DNA from: JAJZKE01 sp963762395
Lineage (GTDB): Bacteria; Patescibacteriota; Saccharimonadia; Saccharimonadales; UBA4665
Direction: 5' to 3'
Length of the DNA: 64,000 nucleotides
Assembly: GCA_963762395.1 (NCBI GenBank)
Contig: CAVXKL010000001.1
Coordinates: forward strand, 372,001 to 436,000
This document shows positions 7,908-16,474 of this stretch, in pieces. Each line of letters opens with the position of its first letter. The first letter of the stretch is position 1. The translations under genes were made by a program, and so were the position numbers. The notes beneath the pieces were generated by a model that was not told the origin of the DNA, did no database searches, and saw nothing but the letters and a program-made list of their open reading frames with translations.

Positions 7908-9082
7908 CAGAAGAACCTTTTAATATCCACGTATGAGATGAGCGCTATTAAAAAGAAAAGGACTAACATGCCAATAGCATTAATGAGCTCTTCTGTGTTG
8001 GCGGTCATGGGATGTCTTAGGGCTCGAGTAATAAGCGTTAACCATAGCCTGCCGCCGTCAAGAGCTGGTATGGGTAGTATATTCATGATGGCCAGGGTTA
8101 ATGAAATCAGGGCGATAATAAATAACATAAACCTAAAACCGTCCGAACTACTGTCTTTAAGTACGACGATTATGCCAATAGGTCCAGTTACTTGGCTGCT
8201 GGCTGAAGTTTGAGCACTCTTCCTAGCCACAGTGTTATGTGTTGCTAGTCCGGCGATGATGCCACCTAGTCCATGAATAGCATGACCCAATCCTTGGTAG
8301 GATAGAACGATTATCTGCTTAGTTAGACCCAAGGCCACAATTGGCGAGGCCCAAGTATACCTAATTAAACTAACACCACTACTGTAGTTGCTGGTAGCTA
8401 CCCCTAAATATACCTTTTGTTTAGTTGCGTTAGCCTGGGCTTTCGTATAAATGGTAGTTGTCGTCATATAGTCTTTATTGTTGTTGCTGTAGTCGATTAA
8501 TACTTTTTGGCCGGCAAACTCTTTAGTAACTTTTTGAAGGGTTGATACGGAGTTAATTTTAATAAGATTGTTCTTTGGACCTATGGCAATTATATTTTCG
8601 CCTGTTTTTAGACCTGCCCTAGCCGCCGGAGTCCCACTTAATACCCCGCCTATTTGGACTACCATTTTAGTATGGTTGATAACATGACCGTTGCTCTTTA
8701 CCGTGAACTGGTTGGTAATAATCTGCGGTAAGCCAATTAAAGCTAAAATAATAAGCAGGATTAAGCCTGAGATTAAATTGCTGACTATACCAGCCGTCAT
8801 AATTTTAGATTTAACCCATAAAGAAGCCGCTCCGTAACTGCCCGGTTCCATATCGCTGTCATGCTCGCCTTTGAGTTTTACATAGCCGCCTAAAGGAATT
8901 GTGTTAAATCTAAACAGCCAACCATTTTTTGTCTTTCTTTGATAAATAGTCGGTCCAAAGAAAATAGCAAATTCTTCAACCGTGACACCGTTTCTTCTAG
9001 CGACAATGAAATGACCGAATTCGTGGATAACGATCAAGCTAATAATCAGCACCACCCCGATGATTAAGATTAGAACTGCCAT
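7907..9082 (-). CDS. rseP: RseP-like site-2 (M50) membrane zinc protease
   Basis: 391-residue M50 intramembrane metalloprotease. The zinc motif HEFGH lies in the first membrane helix (about residues 20-24). The C-terminal motif NILPIPALDGGRL supplies the third zinc ligand Asp. A single PDZ-like domain lies between (about residues 140-220, GVLSGTPAARAGLKTGENIIAIG). The family cleaves membrane-bound anti-sigma factors or leftover signal peptides. Length and topology (about four TM segments) match RseP/RasP homologues. The substrate is unknown here. Only a weak Shine-Dalgarno-like AGAGAG lies upstream of the ATG at 9082. It is coupled to the CPBP protease downstream. Confidence 0.92.
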   Translation of the reverse strand: MAVLILIIGVVLIISLIVIHEFGHFIVARRNGVTVEEFAIFFGPTIYQRKTKNGWLFRFNTIPLGGYVKLKGEHDSDMEPGSYGAASLWVKSKIMTAGIVSNLISGLILLIILALIGLPQIITNQFTVKSNGHVINHTKMVVQIGGVLSGTPAARAGLKTGENIIAIGPKNNLIKINSVSTLQKVTKEFAGQKVLIDYSNNNKDYMTTTTIYTKAQANATKQKVYLGVATSNYSSGVSLIRYTWASPIVALGLTKQIIVLSYQGLGHAIHGLGGIIAGLATHNTVARKSAQTSASSQVTGPIGIIVVLKDSSSDGFRFMLFIIALISLTLAIMNILPIPALDGGRLWLTLITRALRHPMTANTEELINAIGMLVLFFLIALISYVDIKRFF

Positions 9083-9209
9083 ATTTTCTCTCTAGTTAAC
9101 TCCCCTATGTAAGGTTATATTTGCTTTTTTAAGTGGATTCCAAATAATTATACCAACAATAACCCCTGCTTACTAAATTAGGATTGATAGTTTTCAGCTG
9201 TTTCTTAAG

Positions 9210-9773
9210 CTAAAGAGTAAGTATTTCTTTTTCTTTGTTTTTAGCGTTTTCTTCGACGATTTTTCTCTGTTCATTAACTAACTCTTCAATGGCTTTGGAT
9301 TGCCTTTTAGCTTCATCTTCGCCAATAGATTTGTCTTTTTTAAGCTCATTGACGGTATCAAGCGCGTCATGTCTAATTAAGCGCATTTTAACCAAGCAGT
9401 CTTCAACATGACTGTTTATTTGCTTGGTCATTTCCAGCCTTCGTTCTTCGGTTAATGGCGGGATTGGTAGTCTAATAACCCTGCCATCATCGCTGGGATT
9501 TAGACCGAGCGACGGATTGTTCCTTATTGCTTCAGATATCGGTGCTATATTGTTGGGGTCAAAAGGAGTAAGTTGAAGCATTTGGGCTCCGACAGCGACT
9601 ATATTAGCCACCTGCTTTAAGGGAAGCGGCGTGCCGTAAGCTACAACCATAACACCATCAAGCATAGCGACATTAGCCCGTCCGGTTCGAATAGATTTTA
9701 GATCTTCAACGAATCTATCGACAGCTTCTTTCAGCTTTGAGGTCGTATCGCCAATAATTTTATTGCCGTCCAT
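9210..9773 (-). CDS. frr: Ribosome recycling factor
   Basis: 187-residue ribosome recycling factor, which with EF-G splits post-termination ribosomes. It is recognised by IRTGRANVAMLDGVMV near residues 27-42 and by the PIPPLTEERRLEMTKQI stretch, both RRF hallmarks. The two-domain form (three-helix bundle plus small beta domain) and the length (about 185) are normal. It follows rpsB and tsf on the minus strand, but pyrH, usually between tsf and frr, is absent. It has its own TAGAAT -10 box (9781-9786) 7 nt before the ATG, with no Shine-Dalgarno, so it may also be made from a leaderless mRNA. Confidence 0.96.
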   Translation of the reverse strand: MDGNKIIGDTTSKLKEAVDRFVEDLKSIRTGRANVAMLDGVMVVAYGTPLPLKQVANIVAVGAQMLQLTPFDPNNIAPISEAIRNNPSLGLNPSDDGRVIRLPIPPLTEERRLEMTKQINSHVEDCLVKMRLIRHDALDTVNELKKDKSIGEDEAKRQSKAIEELVNEQRKIVEENAKNKEKEILTL

Positions 9774-9780
9774 AAAGACA

Positions 9781-9786
9781 ATTCTA
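9781..9786 (-). promoter_or_regulatory. -10 box of frr
   Basis: TAGAAT on the minus strand, 7 nt before the frr ATG, in the 25-bp gap between tsf and frr. No Shine-Dalgarno sequence. Confidence 0.45.
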
Positions 9787-9798
9787 TCACTAAGCAGG

Positions 9799-10395
9799 CT
9801 AATTGACCTCGCCTAAGGCCAGGCGACAGAACCTTCTAACAACAATGTTCTCGCCCAGCTTGGCACTATGCCGTTTAACATGTTCGCCAACGGTTATGTC
9901 TGGGTCTTTAATAAAAGGCTGGTCCATCAGGCATCGTTCCTCAAAGTATTTAGTTAGTTGGCCGGCAACAATTTTATCTATCATATTAGCTGGTTTGCCT
10001 TCTACTTTAGCCTTTTTCTTTAGCTCGGATTCGACCCCATTCTTTTCTTTTTCTGGAATATCTTTTTGGCTAACATACTCAGGGTTTGAAGCCGTAATAT
10101 GCATACTTAAGTCTTTTACCAAGTTGGTAAATATTTCATTTCGAGCCACAAAATCAGTCTCACAATTTACTTCTACCAACACACCGACGCGGTTATCATG
10201 AAGATAGCTGCCAATAACGCCCGCACGGGCCTCTCTTTCACTTCTTTTTTCGGCTTTAGTAAGGCCCTTTTCACGCATTGCTTTTAGAGCTTTGTCAAAA
10301 TTGCCTGATGCTTCATCAAGAGCAGCTTTAGCGTCAGTTAATCCAACACCGGTTAGATCTTTAAGTCTTTTGACTTCGTTAATATCTACAGCCAT
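9799..10395 (-). CDS. tsf: Elongation factor Ts
   Basis: 198-residue EF-Ts, the nucleotide exchange factor for EF-Tu. The N-terminal UBA-like domain carries the signature RLKDLTGVGLTDAKAALDEA (about residues 9-28). The core contains EVNCETDFVARNEIF, the element that inserts into EF-Tu. It is shorter than E. coli EF-Ts (283) and resembles the one-core-subdomain form seen in many small genomes. A strong Shine-Dalgarno sequence (AGGGAGGAATAAA before ATG 10395) is present. It is co-transcribed with rpsB, 12 nt downstream. Confidence 0.95.
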   Translation of the reverse strand: MAVDINEVKRLKDLTGVGLTDAKAALDEASGNFDKALKAMREKGLTKAEKRSEREARAGVIGSYLHDNRVGVLVEVNCETDFVARNEIFTNLVKDLSMHITASNPEYVSQKDIPEKEKNGVESELKKKAKVEGKPANMIDKIVAGQLTKYFEERCLMDQPFIKDPDITVGEHVKRHSAKLGENIVVRRFCRLALGEVN

Positions 10396-10407
10396 TTTAT
10401 TCCTCCC

Positions 10408-11133
10408 TTAGTTAATTTCTGGTTTAACTTCTGGCTTGGCTTTTAATCGGCCAGCTTCAATACTTGCTTTAATGTAATCAGCTATTAACTGAATGGTCTT
10501 AATTGCGTCATCGTTAGCAGGAATGGGGTAATCAATGACAGAAGGGTCAGAGTTTGTGTCGGTAATGGCTATAACAGGTATTCCTAACTTGTTGGCTTCT
10601 CTAACGGCGATATTGTCATGAATAGTATCAACTACAAAGACAGCTCCGGGACGACCATTAAGCTCCTTAACGCCGCCGTAAGATATGTTTAGACCATCTA
10701 TCTCTTCCTGAAATCTTTGTACTTCAAGCTTGTTATATTTATTAGCTAGTTCACCGCTGGCCATACGGGCTTCTAGGTCCTTTAAGTGTTTAACTCGGCT
10801 GCCAATAGTCGTCCAGTTGGTCAATGTGCCGCCAAGCCAACGTTCAGTAACGTAGGGCATCTTAGTTTCGTTCGCCAAGTTCTTAATAATATCTTTAGCT
10901 TGTCTCTTTGTGCCAACTACTAGTACTTGCTTGTTTTCTGAAGCTAGCCTAGAAATAAAATCTAAAGCTCGCTCTAAACATAGGGCCGTCTTATTGAGAT
11001 CAATAACATGTATGCCACCTCTTTTAGAGTGGATGTATTGGGCCATTTTAGGATGCCAACGGCTGGTTTTGTGACCAAAGTGGGCTCCTGCTTCAAATAG
11101 TTTCTTAACATCTACTTCACTTGTTGTAGCCAT
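10408..11133 (-). CDS. rpsB: 30S ribosomal protein uS2
   Basis: 241-residue ribosomal protein S2. Signature regions are visible: LFEAGAHFGHKTSRWHPKM at the N-terminus, then ERWLGGTLTNW and AVFVVDTIHDNIAVREA. Length fits the family (230-260). It is the first gene of the rpsB-tsf operon. The start at 11133 has AGGAAGG about 9 nt upstream. A hairpin in the leader (11154-11190) could be an autoregulatory S2 leader, a known strategy in other bacteria, but this is inference. Confidence 0.97.
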   Translation of the reverse strand: MATTSEVDVKKLFEAGAHFGHKTSRWHPKMAQYIHSKRGGIHVIDLNKTALCLERALDFISRLASENKQVLVVGTKRQAKDIIKNLANETKMPYVTERWLGGTLTNWTTIGSRVKHLKDLEARMASGELANKYNKLEVQRFQEEIDGLNISYGGVKELNGRPGAVFVVDTIHDNIAVREANKLGIPVIAITDTNSDPSVIDYPIPANDDAIKTIQLIADYIKASIEAGRLKAKPEVKPEIN

Positions 11134-11153
11134 AAAAGTTCCTTCCTCTTCAA

Positions 11154-11190
11154 CTGGGTGCTCCTGTCTAAGGAGAGGAATGTACCCCAG
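11154..11190 (-). promoter_or_regulatory. Structured leader hairpin upstream of rpsB
   Basis: On the minus strand CTGGG (11186-11190) pairs with CCCAG (11154-11158), and CTCCT (11171-11175) pairs with AGGAG (11161-11165), giving a two-part hairpin about 20 nt before the rpsB start. No T-run follows, so it is not an intrinsic terminator. A possible S2-binding autoregulatory element. Confidence 0.4.
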
Positions 11191-11283
11191 CCTGATTAAT
11201 TTTATACCTTATATCTTACCTTATCTAAGGTAATCTGTCCAATAAGCTATGGGCCAGTTTTGACTTGCTAGCTTTTTAAAGTG

Positions 11284-11312
11284 TTGACCAGAGAGGCCAC
11301 CTTATATATACT
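11284..11312 (+). promoter_or_regulatory. Promoter of rpmE
   Basis: TTGACC (11284-11289), 17-nt spacer, TATACT (11307-11312). The -10 box ends 9 nt before the rpmE ATG, so the transcript has almost no leader. Confidence 0.65.
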
Positions 11313-11321
11313 AATGAGCCT

Positions 11322-11654
11322 ATGAAGAAAGATATCCACCCCGACAATTACCGTTTGGTCGTGTTTAAGGATTTAAATAATGACTCGACATATTTCACCC
11401 GTTCAACAGCTCCGGCTGATGAAACTATTGAGATCGAAGGTATAACTTACCCGCTAATAAAAATACACATTTCCAGCAGTTCACACCCTTTCTTCACTGG
11501 TGAAGAACGAATTGTCGATATTGAAGGACGCGTAGATAAGTTCAAAGCACGGGCAGCAGCTGGCACGGCCGCTAGAGAAAAACGAGCAAACGCGGTTGCT
11601 AAACAAGCAAAACGAAAAGCCCATAAATTATCTAAAGAAACGGAAAAGTCTTAA
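11322..11654 (+). CDS. rpmE: 50S ribosomal protein bL31 (type B)
   Basis: 110-residue L31. The N-terminus MKKDIHPDNYRLVVFKDL and the TRSTAPADETIEIEGITYPLIK and SSHPFFTGEERIVDIEGRVDKF stretches match type B L31, which lacks the zinc-binding cysteines of type A; no Cys is present. The usual type B protein is about 80-90 residues. Here a basic Ala/Lys-rich tail of about 30 residues is added, a plausible rRNA-binding extension. The gene is monocistronic or read with prfA, whose own TATAAT lies 46 nt downstream. Start: ATG at 11322, promoter at 11284-11312. Confidence 0.92.
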   Translation: MKKDIHPDNYRLVVFKDLNNDSTYFTRSTAPADETIEIEGITYPLIKIHISSSSHPFFTGEERIVDIEGRVDKFKARAAAGTAAREKRANAVAKQAKRKAHKLSKETEKS

Positions 11655-11685
11655 GCACTCTCAAACTTCCGACAGGCGGTTGGCA

Positions 11686-11691
11686 TATAAT
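11686..11691 (+). promoter_or_regulatory. -10 box of prfA
   Basis: Perfect TATAAT, 8 nt before the prfA ATG; no Shine-Dalgarno sequence. Confidence 0.5.
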
Positions 11692-11699
11692 AGGATGTT

Positions 11700-12758
11700 A
11701 TGGATAGCCAGGAAGCCGAATATAGAGAAGAACTTGCCAACTTAGAATTCAAAATGACAGACAGCAGTGTCTATGCCCTGCCGGAATATCCCAAGCTAGC
11801 TAAGAGGTACACCGAACTTAAGGAACTAATTAGCTTAATAGATAATTCAAACGAATTAAAACGCCAGCTTGAAGCGGCTGAAGAATTAAAAGCTCATGCC
11901 AATGAAACAGATTTAAAGGAACTTGCCGACCAAGAGATTGAAAATCTAAAAGATAGAATTACTGAACTAGAAGAAGATCTAAAAGAGCGTCTTGAAATAG
12001 AAGATCCAAATAACGCTCGCAGTGTAATTATTGAAATTCGGGCCGCTGCCGGAGGAGATGAGGCCAGTTTGTTCGCCGGTGAACTATTTAGAATGTATTG
12101 TCACTGGGCTGAAACTCATGGATATAAATACGAGCTTCTTAGTGAAAATCCCAATGAAGTTGGTGGCTTCAAAGAAGTTATATTCGCCGTTAAGGGTCGT
12201 GATGCATACAAAAACTTAAGATATGAAGCTGGTGTACACCGTGTACAGAGAGTACCCGTTACCGAGAGTCAAGGCCGAATTCATACTTCTACAGCTACTG
12301 TTGCCGTGCTGCCCGAGGCCGAAGAAACTGACGTCGAAATAAGTCCTAGCGATCTTAGGATAGATGTTTATCGATCAAGCGGGCATGGCGGTCAGTCAGT
12401 TAACACTACCGACTCAGCAGTTCGGATTACCCACTTGCCGACTGGTCTCGTCGTCGCTAACCAGGATGAAAAATCTCAAATTAAGAATAAGGCTAAGGCC
12501 ATGAGCATATTGAGATCTAGGCTACTTGCCATGAAGATTGAAGATGAACAAAAAGCGCTTTCTGATGCGCGTATAAAGTTAATTGGCTCCGGTGATAGAA
12601 GTGAAAAGATTAGGACTTACAATTTCCCGCAGGATCGTATTACCGATCATCGAATAGGCTACTCTCGTTCTAATATACCGGTAGCCTTAAATGGTGATAT
12701 AGACGATATTATCTCTAAGCTTCAAGAGGCAGAGCATCAGTTGATCGAATCTGAATAA
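11700..12758 (+). CDS. prfA: Peptide chain release factor 1
   Basis: 352-residue RF1, which reads UAA/UAG and triggers peptide release. The catalytic GGQ lies in SSGHGGQSVNTTDSAVRITH (about residue 230). The codon-recognition tripeptide is PVT in VQRVPVTESQGRIHTS, the P-x-T form that marks RF1 rather than RF2 (SPF). Length is standard (about 355). prmC, the methyltransferase that modifies the GGQ glutamine, begins 7 nt after the stop, the classic prfA-prmC pair. UGA is used as a stop in this window, so an RF2 must be encoded elsewhere. Confidence 0.97.
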   Translation: MDSQEAEYREELANLEFKMTDSSVYALPEYPKLAKRYTELKELISLIDNSNELKRQLEAAEELKAHANETDLKELADQEIENLKDRITELEEDLKERLEIEDPNNARSVIIEIRAAAGGDEASLFAGELFRMYCHWAETHGYKYELLSENPNEVGGFKEVIFAVKGRDAYKNLRYEAGVHRVQRVPVTESQGRIHTSTATVAVLPEAEETDVEISPSDLRIDVYRSSGHGGQSVNTTDSAVRITHLPTGLVVANQDEKSQIKNKAKAMSILRSRLLAMKIEDEQKALSDARIKLIGSGDRSEKIRTYNFPQDRITDHRIGYSRSNIPVALNGDIDDIISKLQEAEHQLIESE

Positions 12759-12764
12759 ATAACA

Positions 12765-13619
12765 ATGAACATAGCTAAGACTGTTGGCAAATATCTAAAG
12801 TCGGCCACAGAGACCCTTACCGATAACTCCGTACCTACAGCTAGATTAGATGCTTTAATACTTATGGAATTCATTTTAGGAGTAGACCGTACTAAAATTT
12901 TAGCCAATCCCGACCAAGCGATCACCAATCACCAATTAAATTTACTCAACCGAGCAATAGCTAAAAGATCAAAGCACGTTCCGGTTACATATATTACCCA
13001 CAAAGCCGAGTTCTATGGTCGAACGTTCTATGTAGATAGTCATGTTCTTCAGCCAAGGCCAGAAACAGAATCAATGATCGACATTTTTAAGTCTTTGGTT
13101 GTTGGTGAGCCTAGCTTTAAGAAACGTCGGCTGCTAACAAACGAAATACGTGTAGCAGACATTGGTACCGGTTCAGGTGCCATAGGCATTACGGCTAAAC
13201 TTGAGACTGAAAACATACGAGTTGACCTAATAGATATCGACCGCAATGCTTTAAAAGTTGCTAGAAATAACGTTGTTTTACACACAATAACAGCAAACGT
13301 TATTTTAGCTGACATTTTACCCAAAAATGACAATAACTATGATATTCTCTTATGCAACCTACCTTATATACCAGATGATTTTCACATTAATTTAGACGCT
13401 GGCCATGAGCCGTCAATCGCTATTTTTGGCGGCAAAGACGGACTAGGTGTTTATCGTAAGCTTTTTAAAACAGTGAGCAATGTGCAACATAAACCGTTGT
13501 ATATATTAATTGAGGCCCTCCCGACTTCACACTTGAAATTAAAGTCGCTGGCAGCTACATACGGCTATGTACTTATAGCCACTGAGGGCTTCATCCAGCT
13601 GTATAAATTAAATGTCTAA
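12765..13619 (+). CDS. prmC: Release factor glutamine methyltransferase PrmC
   Basis: 284-residue class I SAM-dependent methyltransferase that N5-methylates the GGQ glutamine of release factors. The SAM-binding motif I is VADIGTGSGAIGI (about residues 128-140), followed by an acidic loop (DLIDIDRNAL). The N-terminal helical domain (residues 1-80) fits PrmC. The substrate-binding motif, NPPY in most PrmC proteins, reads NLPYIP here. The adjacent prfA supports the assignment. The 3' end overlaps the convergent HtrA-like gene by 4 nt. Confidence 0.93.
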   Translation: MNIAKTVGKYLKSATETLTDNSVPTARLDALILMEFILGVDRTKILANPDQAITNHQLNLLNRAIAKRSKHVPVTYITHKAEFYGRTFYVDSHVLQPRPETESMIDIFKSLVVGEPSFKKRRLLTNEIRVADIGTGSGAIGITAKLETENIRVDLIDIDRNALKVARNNVVLHTITANVILADILPKNDNNYDILLCNLPYIPDDFHINLDAGHEPSIAIFGGKDGLGVYRKLFKTVSNVQHKPLYILIEALPTSHLKLKSLAATYGYVLIATEGFIQLYKLNV

Positions 13620-14947
13620 GACGATGGTTCTGTGCCTAACGTCACACTAACTTGGATTGTTTTGCCATCCCGTATAACAGTTAGGCTGATGTTAGTTCCG
13701 GGGGTATACTGATCAATTAGACTGGTTAGACTGTTCTCCTGGTTTATGGAGGTACCGTTAACAGCTGTGATTATATCGTTTATTTCAAGTCCAGCGCTTG
13801 ATGCCGGTGAATTTGGTAGTATTGAGGGTTCAGATGGGTCGGCGCTTGGAGCAATAAAGGCTCCGTTTTGAACACTAAGATTATACTCATTTGCCACATC
13901 AGGGGTCAGCGGTATGTATCTTATGCCGATATAAGGCATTGTGAAGCTACCGTTCTTAAGAACTTGATTGATTAAGCCCTTAACGTCATTGATCGGGATT
14001 GAGAAACCAATATTTTGGGCATTGCCCGCAATAGCCGTATTAATGCCAATTACTTGGCCATTGAGATTTACCAAAGGACCGCCAGAGTTTCCTTCATTAA
14101 TTGCGGCATCTGTTTGAAATAGGTCAACTAGGTTTTCACTGTCGCTAGTAGCTGAGCCTATTCCACCTGTGTCGGCTTCGGCAGTAACATCACGGCCATA
14201 ACCAGAGATGATACCGCTGGTCACTGTGTTTTGGAACTGGCCAAGAGCATTACCAATTGCCACCACTTCATCACCTACCTGCATTTGAGACGAGTCACCT
14301 ACAGCTGCGGGAACGAGTTTTTGGCCTTCTGCATTATTAATCTTCAAGAAAGCAATATCTAGACTATCGGAAGTATTCGTTCTACCTATAACACTAACAT
14401 CCTTAAGCTCGGTGCCGTTACTTAAGGTTACGCTAACACTGGTTGTCCCCTGTGGAACTACATGACGATTTGTTAGAATAATACCGTTTGAAGAGATGAT
14501 TATACCCGTACCAGCAGCTTGTTCTTCCTCTGGTTGAGAAAAACCAAATAAGCCGAAGCCGCCGGTAATTGAACTGCCTGAAGCCGTACTGCTACCGCTA
14601 GTATTAATAGCCACATTAACGCTAACAACGCTTTGACCAACTGTTTTTGCAATATCTGTGATTAACTGGCTATTACTTGTTACGATCTGTTTCTGGTTGC
14701 CTAAAGACGTATTACCAAGAGCAATTGTATTGCCACTTGATTCTACCCAGCCGCCTACGAAGCCACTGCCGATTGCCGCCAAGATAAAAACTAGAGTAAC
14801 CAGTATGGTTCTAGCCTTTTTGTTTTCTGGTATTTTAATGTTGGGCTTTCTAAAAGTAGGGACTGTAAAAGTTAGAGTCTTATATTTACTAGATGATTTA
14901 GTAGAGATACTGTTTACCTTACCGTTGTCTTTGTCTTCACCCGCCAT
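13616..14947 (-). CDS. HtrA/DegP-like S1C serine protease, membrane-anchored
   Basis: 443-residue trypsin-like protease with one PDZ domain. A single membrane segment (about residues 45-65, ILVTLVFILAAIGSGFVGGW) follows a charged cytoplasmic tail, so the protease faces the outside. The catalytic triad is readable: His in LTNRHVVP, Asp in TSDSLDIAFLK, Ser in INEGNSGGPLVN. The C-terminal PDZ (about residues 340-440) includes SPASSAGLEINDIITAVNG. It probably degrades or refolds misfolded surface proteins. The start at 14947 is preceded by GGAGG 6 nt upstream and a TATAAT further up; a first ATG at 14959 is too close to that -10 box. Confidence 0.93.
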   Translation of the reverse strand: MAGEDKDNGKVNSISTKSSSKYKTLTFTVPTFRKPNIKIPENKKARTILVTLVFILAAIGSGFVGGWVESSGNTIALGNTSLGNQKQIVTSNSQLITDIAKTVGQSVVSVNVAINTSGSSTASGSSITGGFGLFGFSQPEEEQAAGTGIIISSNGIILTNRHVVPQGTTSVSVTLSNGTELKDVSVIGRTNTSDSLDIAFLKINNAEGQKLVPAAVGDSSQMQVGDEVVAIGNALGQFQNTVTSGIISGYGRDVTAEADTGGIGSATSDSENLVDLFQTDAAINEGNSGGPLVNLNGQVIGINTAIAGNAQNIGFSIPINDVKGLINQVLKNGSFTMPYIGIRYIPLTPDVANEYNLSVQNGAFIAPSADPSEPSILPNSPASSAGLEINDIITAVNGTSINQENSLTSLIDQYTPGTNISLTVIRDGKTIQVSVTLGTEPSS

Positions 14948-14963
14948 TTTATCCTCCATTAAA

Positions 14964-15713
14964 TTATACGACCTTAGCTCCCCAGTTAGAGAATGTCAAA
15001 ACTATTAATACGATTGCGATCATGACAAAAATAAACTGTCTTCGTATGGCCTTACTTAATCTGTCTTTGTGATCTAGATAATAAAGGGCACATAGGCCAT
15101 AGCCAAGAGTAGATAACAGAAGGGTTGGTTGAGATAAGAACCAGTAGTAGATTAGCCAGTGGGATAGCAACCAGGTTAATGAAGCGCCAAAGTAAGCCCA
15201 TATATATGACAGCAATTTAGCGTATGGTTCATCAAAGCCGTCAAAGAAATGTCTGGCGGCAAAGTAGCAGATTAGCCCAGTAAGAAGAGTAAGACCGTAT
15301 AGCGGGCCTGTTGCCCAGGCTAGGTAAAGAGCCATAAGCCCACATAGCTGGCCAATAAAGGCCTGGGTTGAAACCATCAGGAGATTGCCGGCTGGCTTGA
15401 TAGCTAACAGCCACAAACCATAAAGAACAACCCATATTAACTGGTAGCCAACACTAGAAGCATGGACCATAAATATGACAATAGATAAGCCAACAATTAT
15501 ATCTACAGAGTTGGCTCTAATATTGGCTGGCCAAAATCTAGGTCGTACCGCTACCATACGCCATTTACTTAATAACACTAGACTGAAGGCTAGCTGAACA
15601 AAGTCTAGCCGGACCAATACAAAAACAGCTATAGGTAAAAGAACTAGCAATATAATATGTAAGATATGAGAAAATCCGGCAGTCGGTCTAATTTTGTCTA
15701 TCAATGGTCTCAT
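14964..15713 (-). CDS. Polytopic membrane protein of unknown function
   Basis: About 249 residues, mostly hydrophobic, with roughly eight predicted membrane helices separated by short loops. I recognise no family motif. The N-terminus (MRPLIDKIRPTAGFSHILHI) is short and basic, so the N-terminus is likely cytoplasmic. I choose ATG at 15713 because TATAAG on the minus strand ends 6 nt before it and there is no Shine-Dalgarno. The frame is open to a TTG at 15734. The stop lies about 17 nt upstream of the HtrA-like gene, so the two may be co-transcribed; HtrA also has its own -10 box. Confidence 0.65.
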   Translation of the reverse strand: MRPLIDKIRPTAGFSHILHIILLVLLPIAVFVLVRLDFVQLAFSLVLLSKWRMVAVRPRFWPANIRANSVDIIVGLSIVIFMVHASSVGYQLIWVVLYGLWLLAIKPAGNLLMVSTQAFIGQLCGLMALYLAWATGPLYGLTLLTGLICYFAARHFFDGFDEPYAKLLSYIWAYFGASLTWLLSHWLIYYWFLSQPTLLLSTLGYGLCALYYLDHKDRLSKAIRRQFIFVMIAIVLIVLTFSNWGAKVV

Positions 15714-15763
15714 AAGCAACTTATATGATAACAAATTAGTGGTATCGAACCTATATATTCATG

Positions 15764-15769
15764 TATAGT
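15764..15769 (+). promoter_or_regulatory. -10 box of lepB
   Basis: TATAGT, 11 nt before the lepB ATG; no Shine-Dalgarno sequence lies between. Confidence 0.4.
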
Positions 15770-15780
15770 TTATTAAATCT

Positions 15781-16425
15781 ATGGAAAATAATTCATCTGG
15801 TCATATGGATCACAATAATGTGTCCTATAAAGAACCAAGGATAAAGAATAAATCTGGCCTAAAAGACGTCCTATGGGTTTTCTTTTTGATTGTATTTCTG
15901 ATTGCCGTAGCCACGTTAATGATAAATTTTGTTTTCAGATCTTACCAGGTTGATGGTATCAGCATGGAACCAACACTAGAAAACAATGACAAACTACTAA
16001 TTTGGAAAGTGCCAAGAACCTGGGCAGATATAACCGGCCATCCATATATACCAAAGCGTGGGGATATCGTTGTCTTCACGGAAAGCGGTTTAGCCAGATT
16101 TGGCCAACAAAACTCCAAACAGCTAATAAAAAGGGTTATTGGGTTGCCGGGAGATACTGTGACCTTAAGCAATGGTGAATTTATGATCTATAACAAACAG
16201 CACCCGCACGGTTTTGATCCGGATAAAACATTGCCTTATGGTAAAAATATACCCTATACCTCGGGTGACTTAAGGATTAAACTAGGACCCGATCAGCTGT
16301 TTGTCTCTGGTGATAACCGGCCTAATTCACTGGATTCAAGAGATTTTGGTCCTATTAATGCCAATCAAATTGTCGGCCAATTAATCTATAGGGTCTATCC
16401 ATTAGATCATATGGATTTTTTCTAG
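15781..16425 (+). CDS. lepB: Signal peptidase I
   Basis: 214-residue type I signal peptidase that removes signal peptides at the outer face of the membrane. One membrane segment (about residues 28-52, WVFFLIVFLIAVATLMINFVF). The catalytic Ser is in GISMEPTL (about residue 61) and the Lys in LIKRVIGLPGD (about residue 119). The C-terminal box VSGDNRPNSLDSRDFG is present. Length is normal for Gram-positive-like enzymes. The cytoplasmic N-terminus is longer than usual (about 27 residues). It probably processes the 272-residue secreted protein and other surface proteins here. Confidence 0.96.
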   Translation: MENNSSGHMDHNNVSYKEPRIKNKSGLKDVLWVFFLIVFLIAVATLMINFVFRSYQVDGISMEPTLENNDKLLIWKVPRTWADITGHPYIPKRGDIVVFTESGLARFGQQNSKQLIKRVIGLPGDTVTLSNGEFMIYNKQHPHGFDPDKTLPYGKNIPYTSGDLRIKLGPDQLFVSGDNRPNSLDSRDFGPINANQIVGQLIYRVYPLDHMDFF

Positions 16426-16474
16426 CCATTTAATTCAAGCAAATAGGCATAGTCTCGTGGTATATTCATATTAT

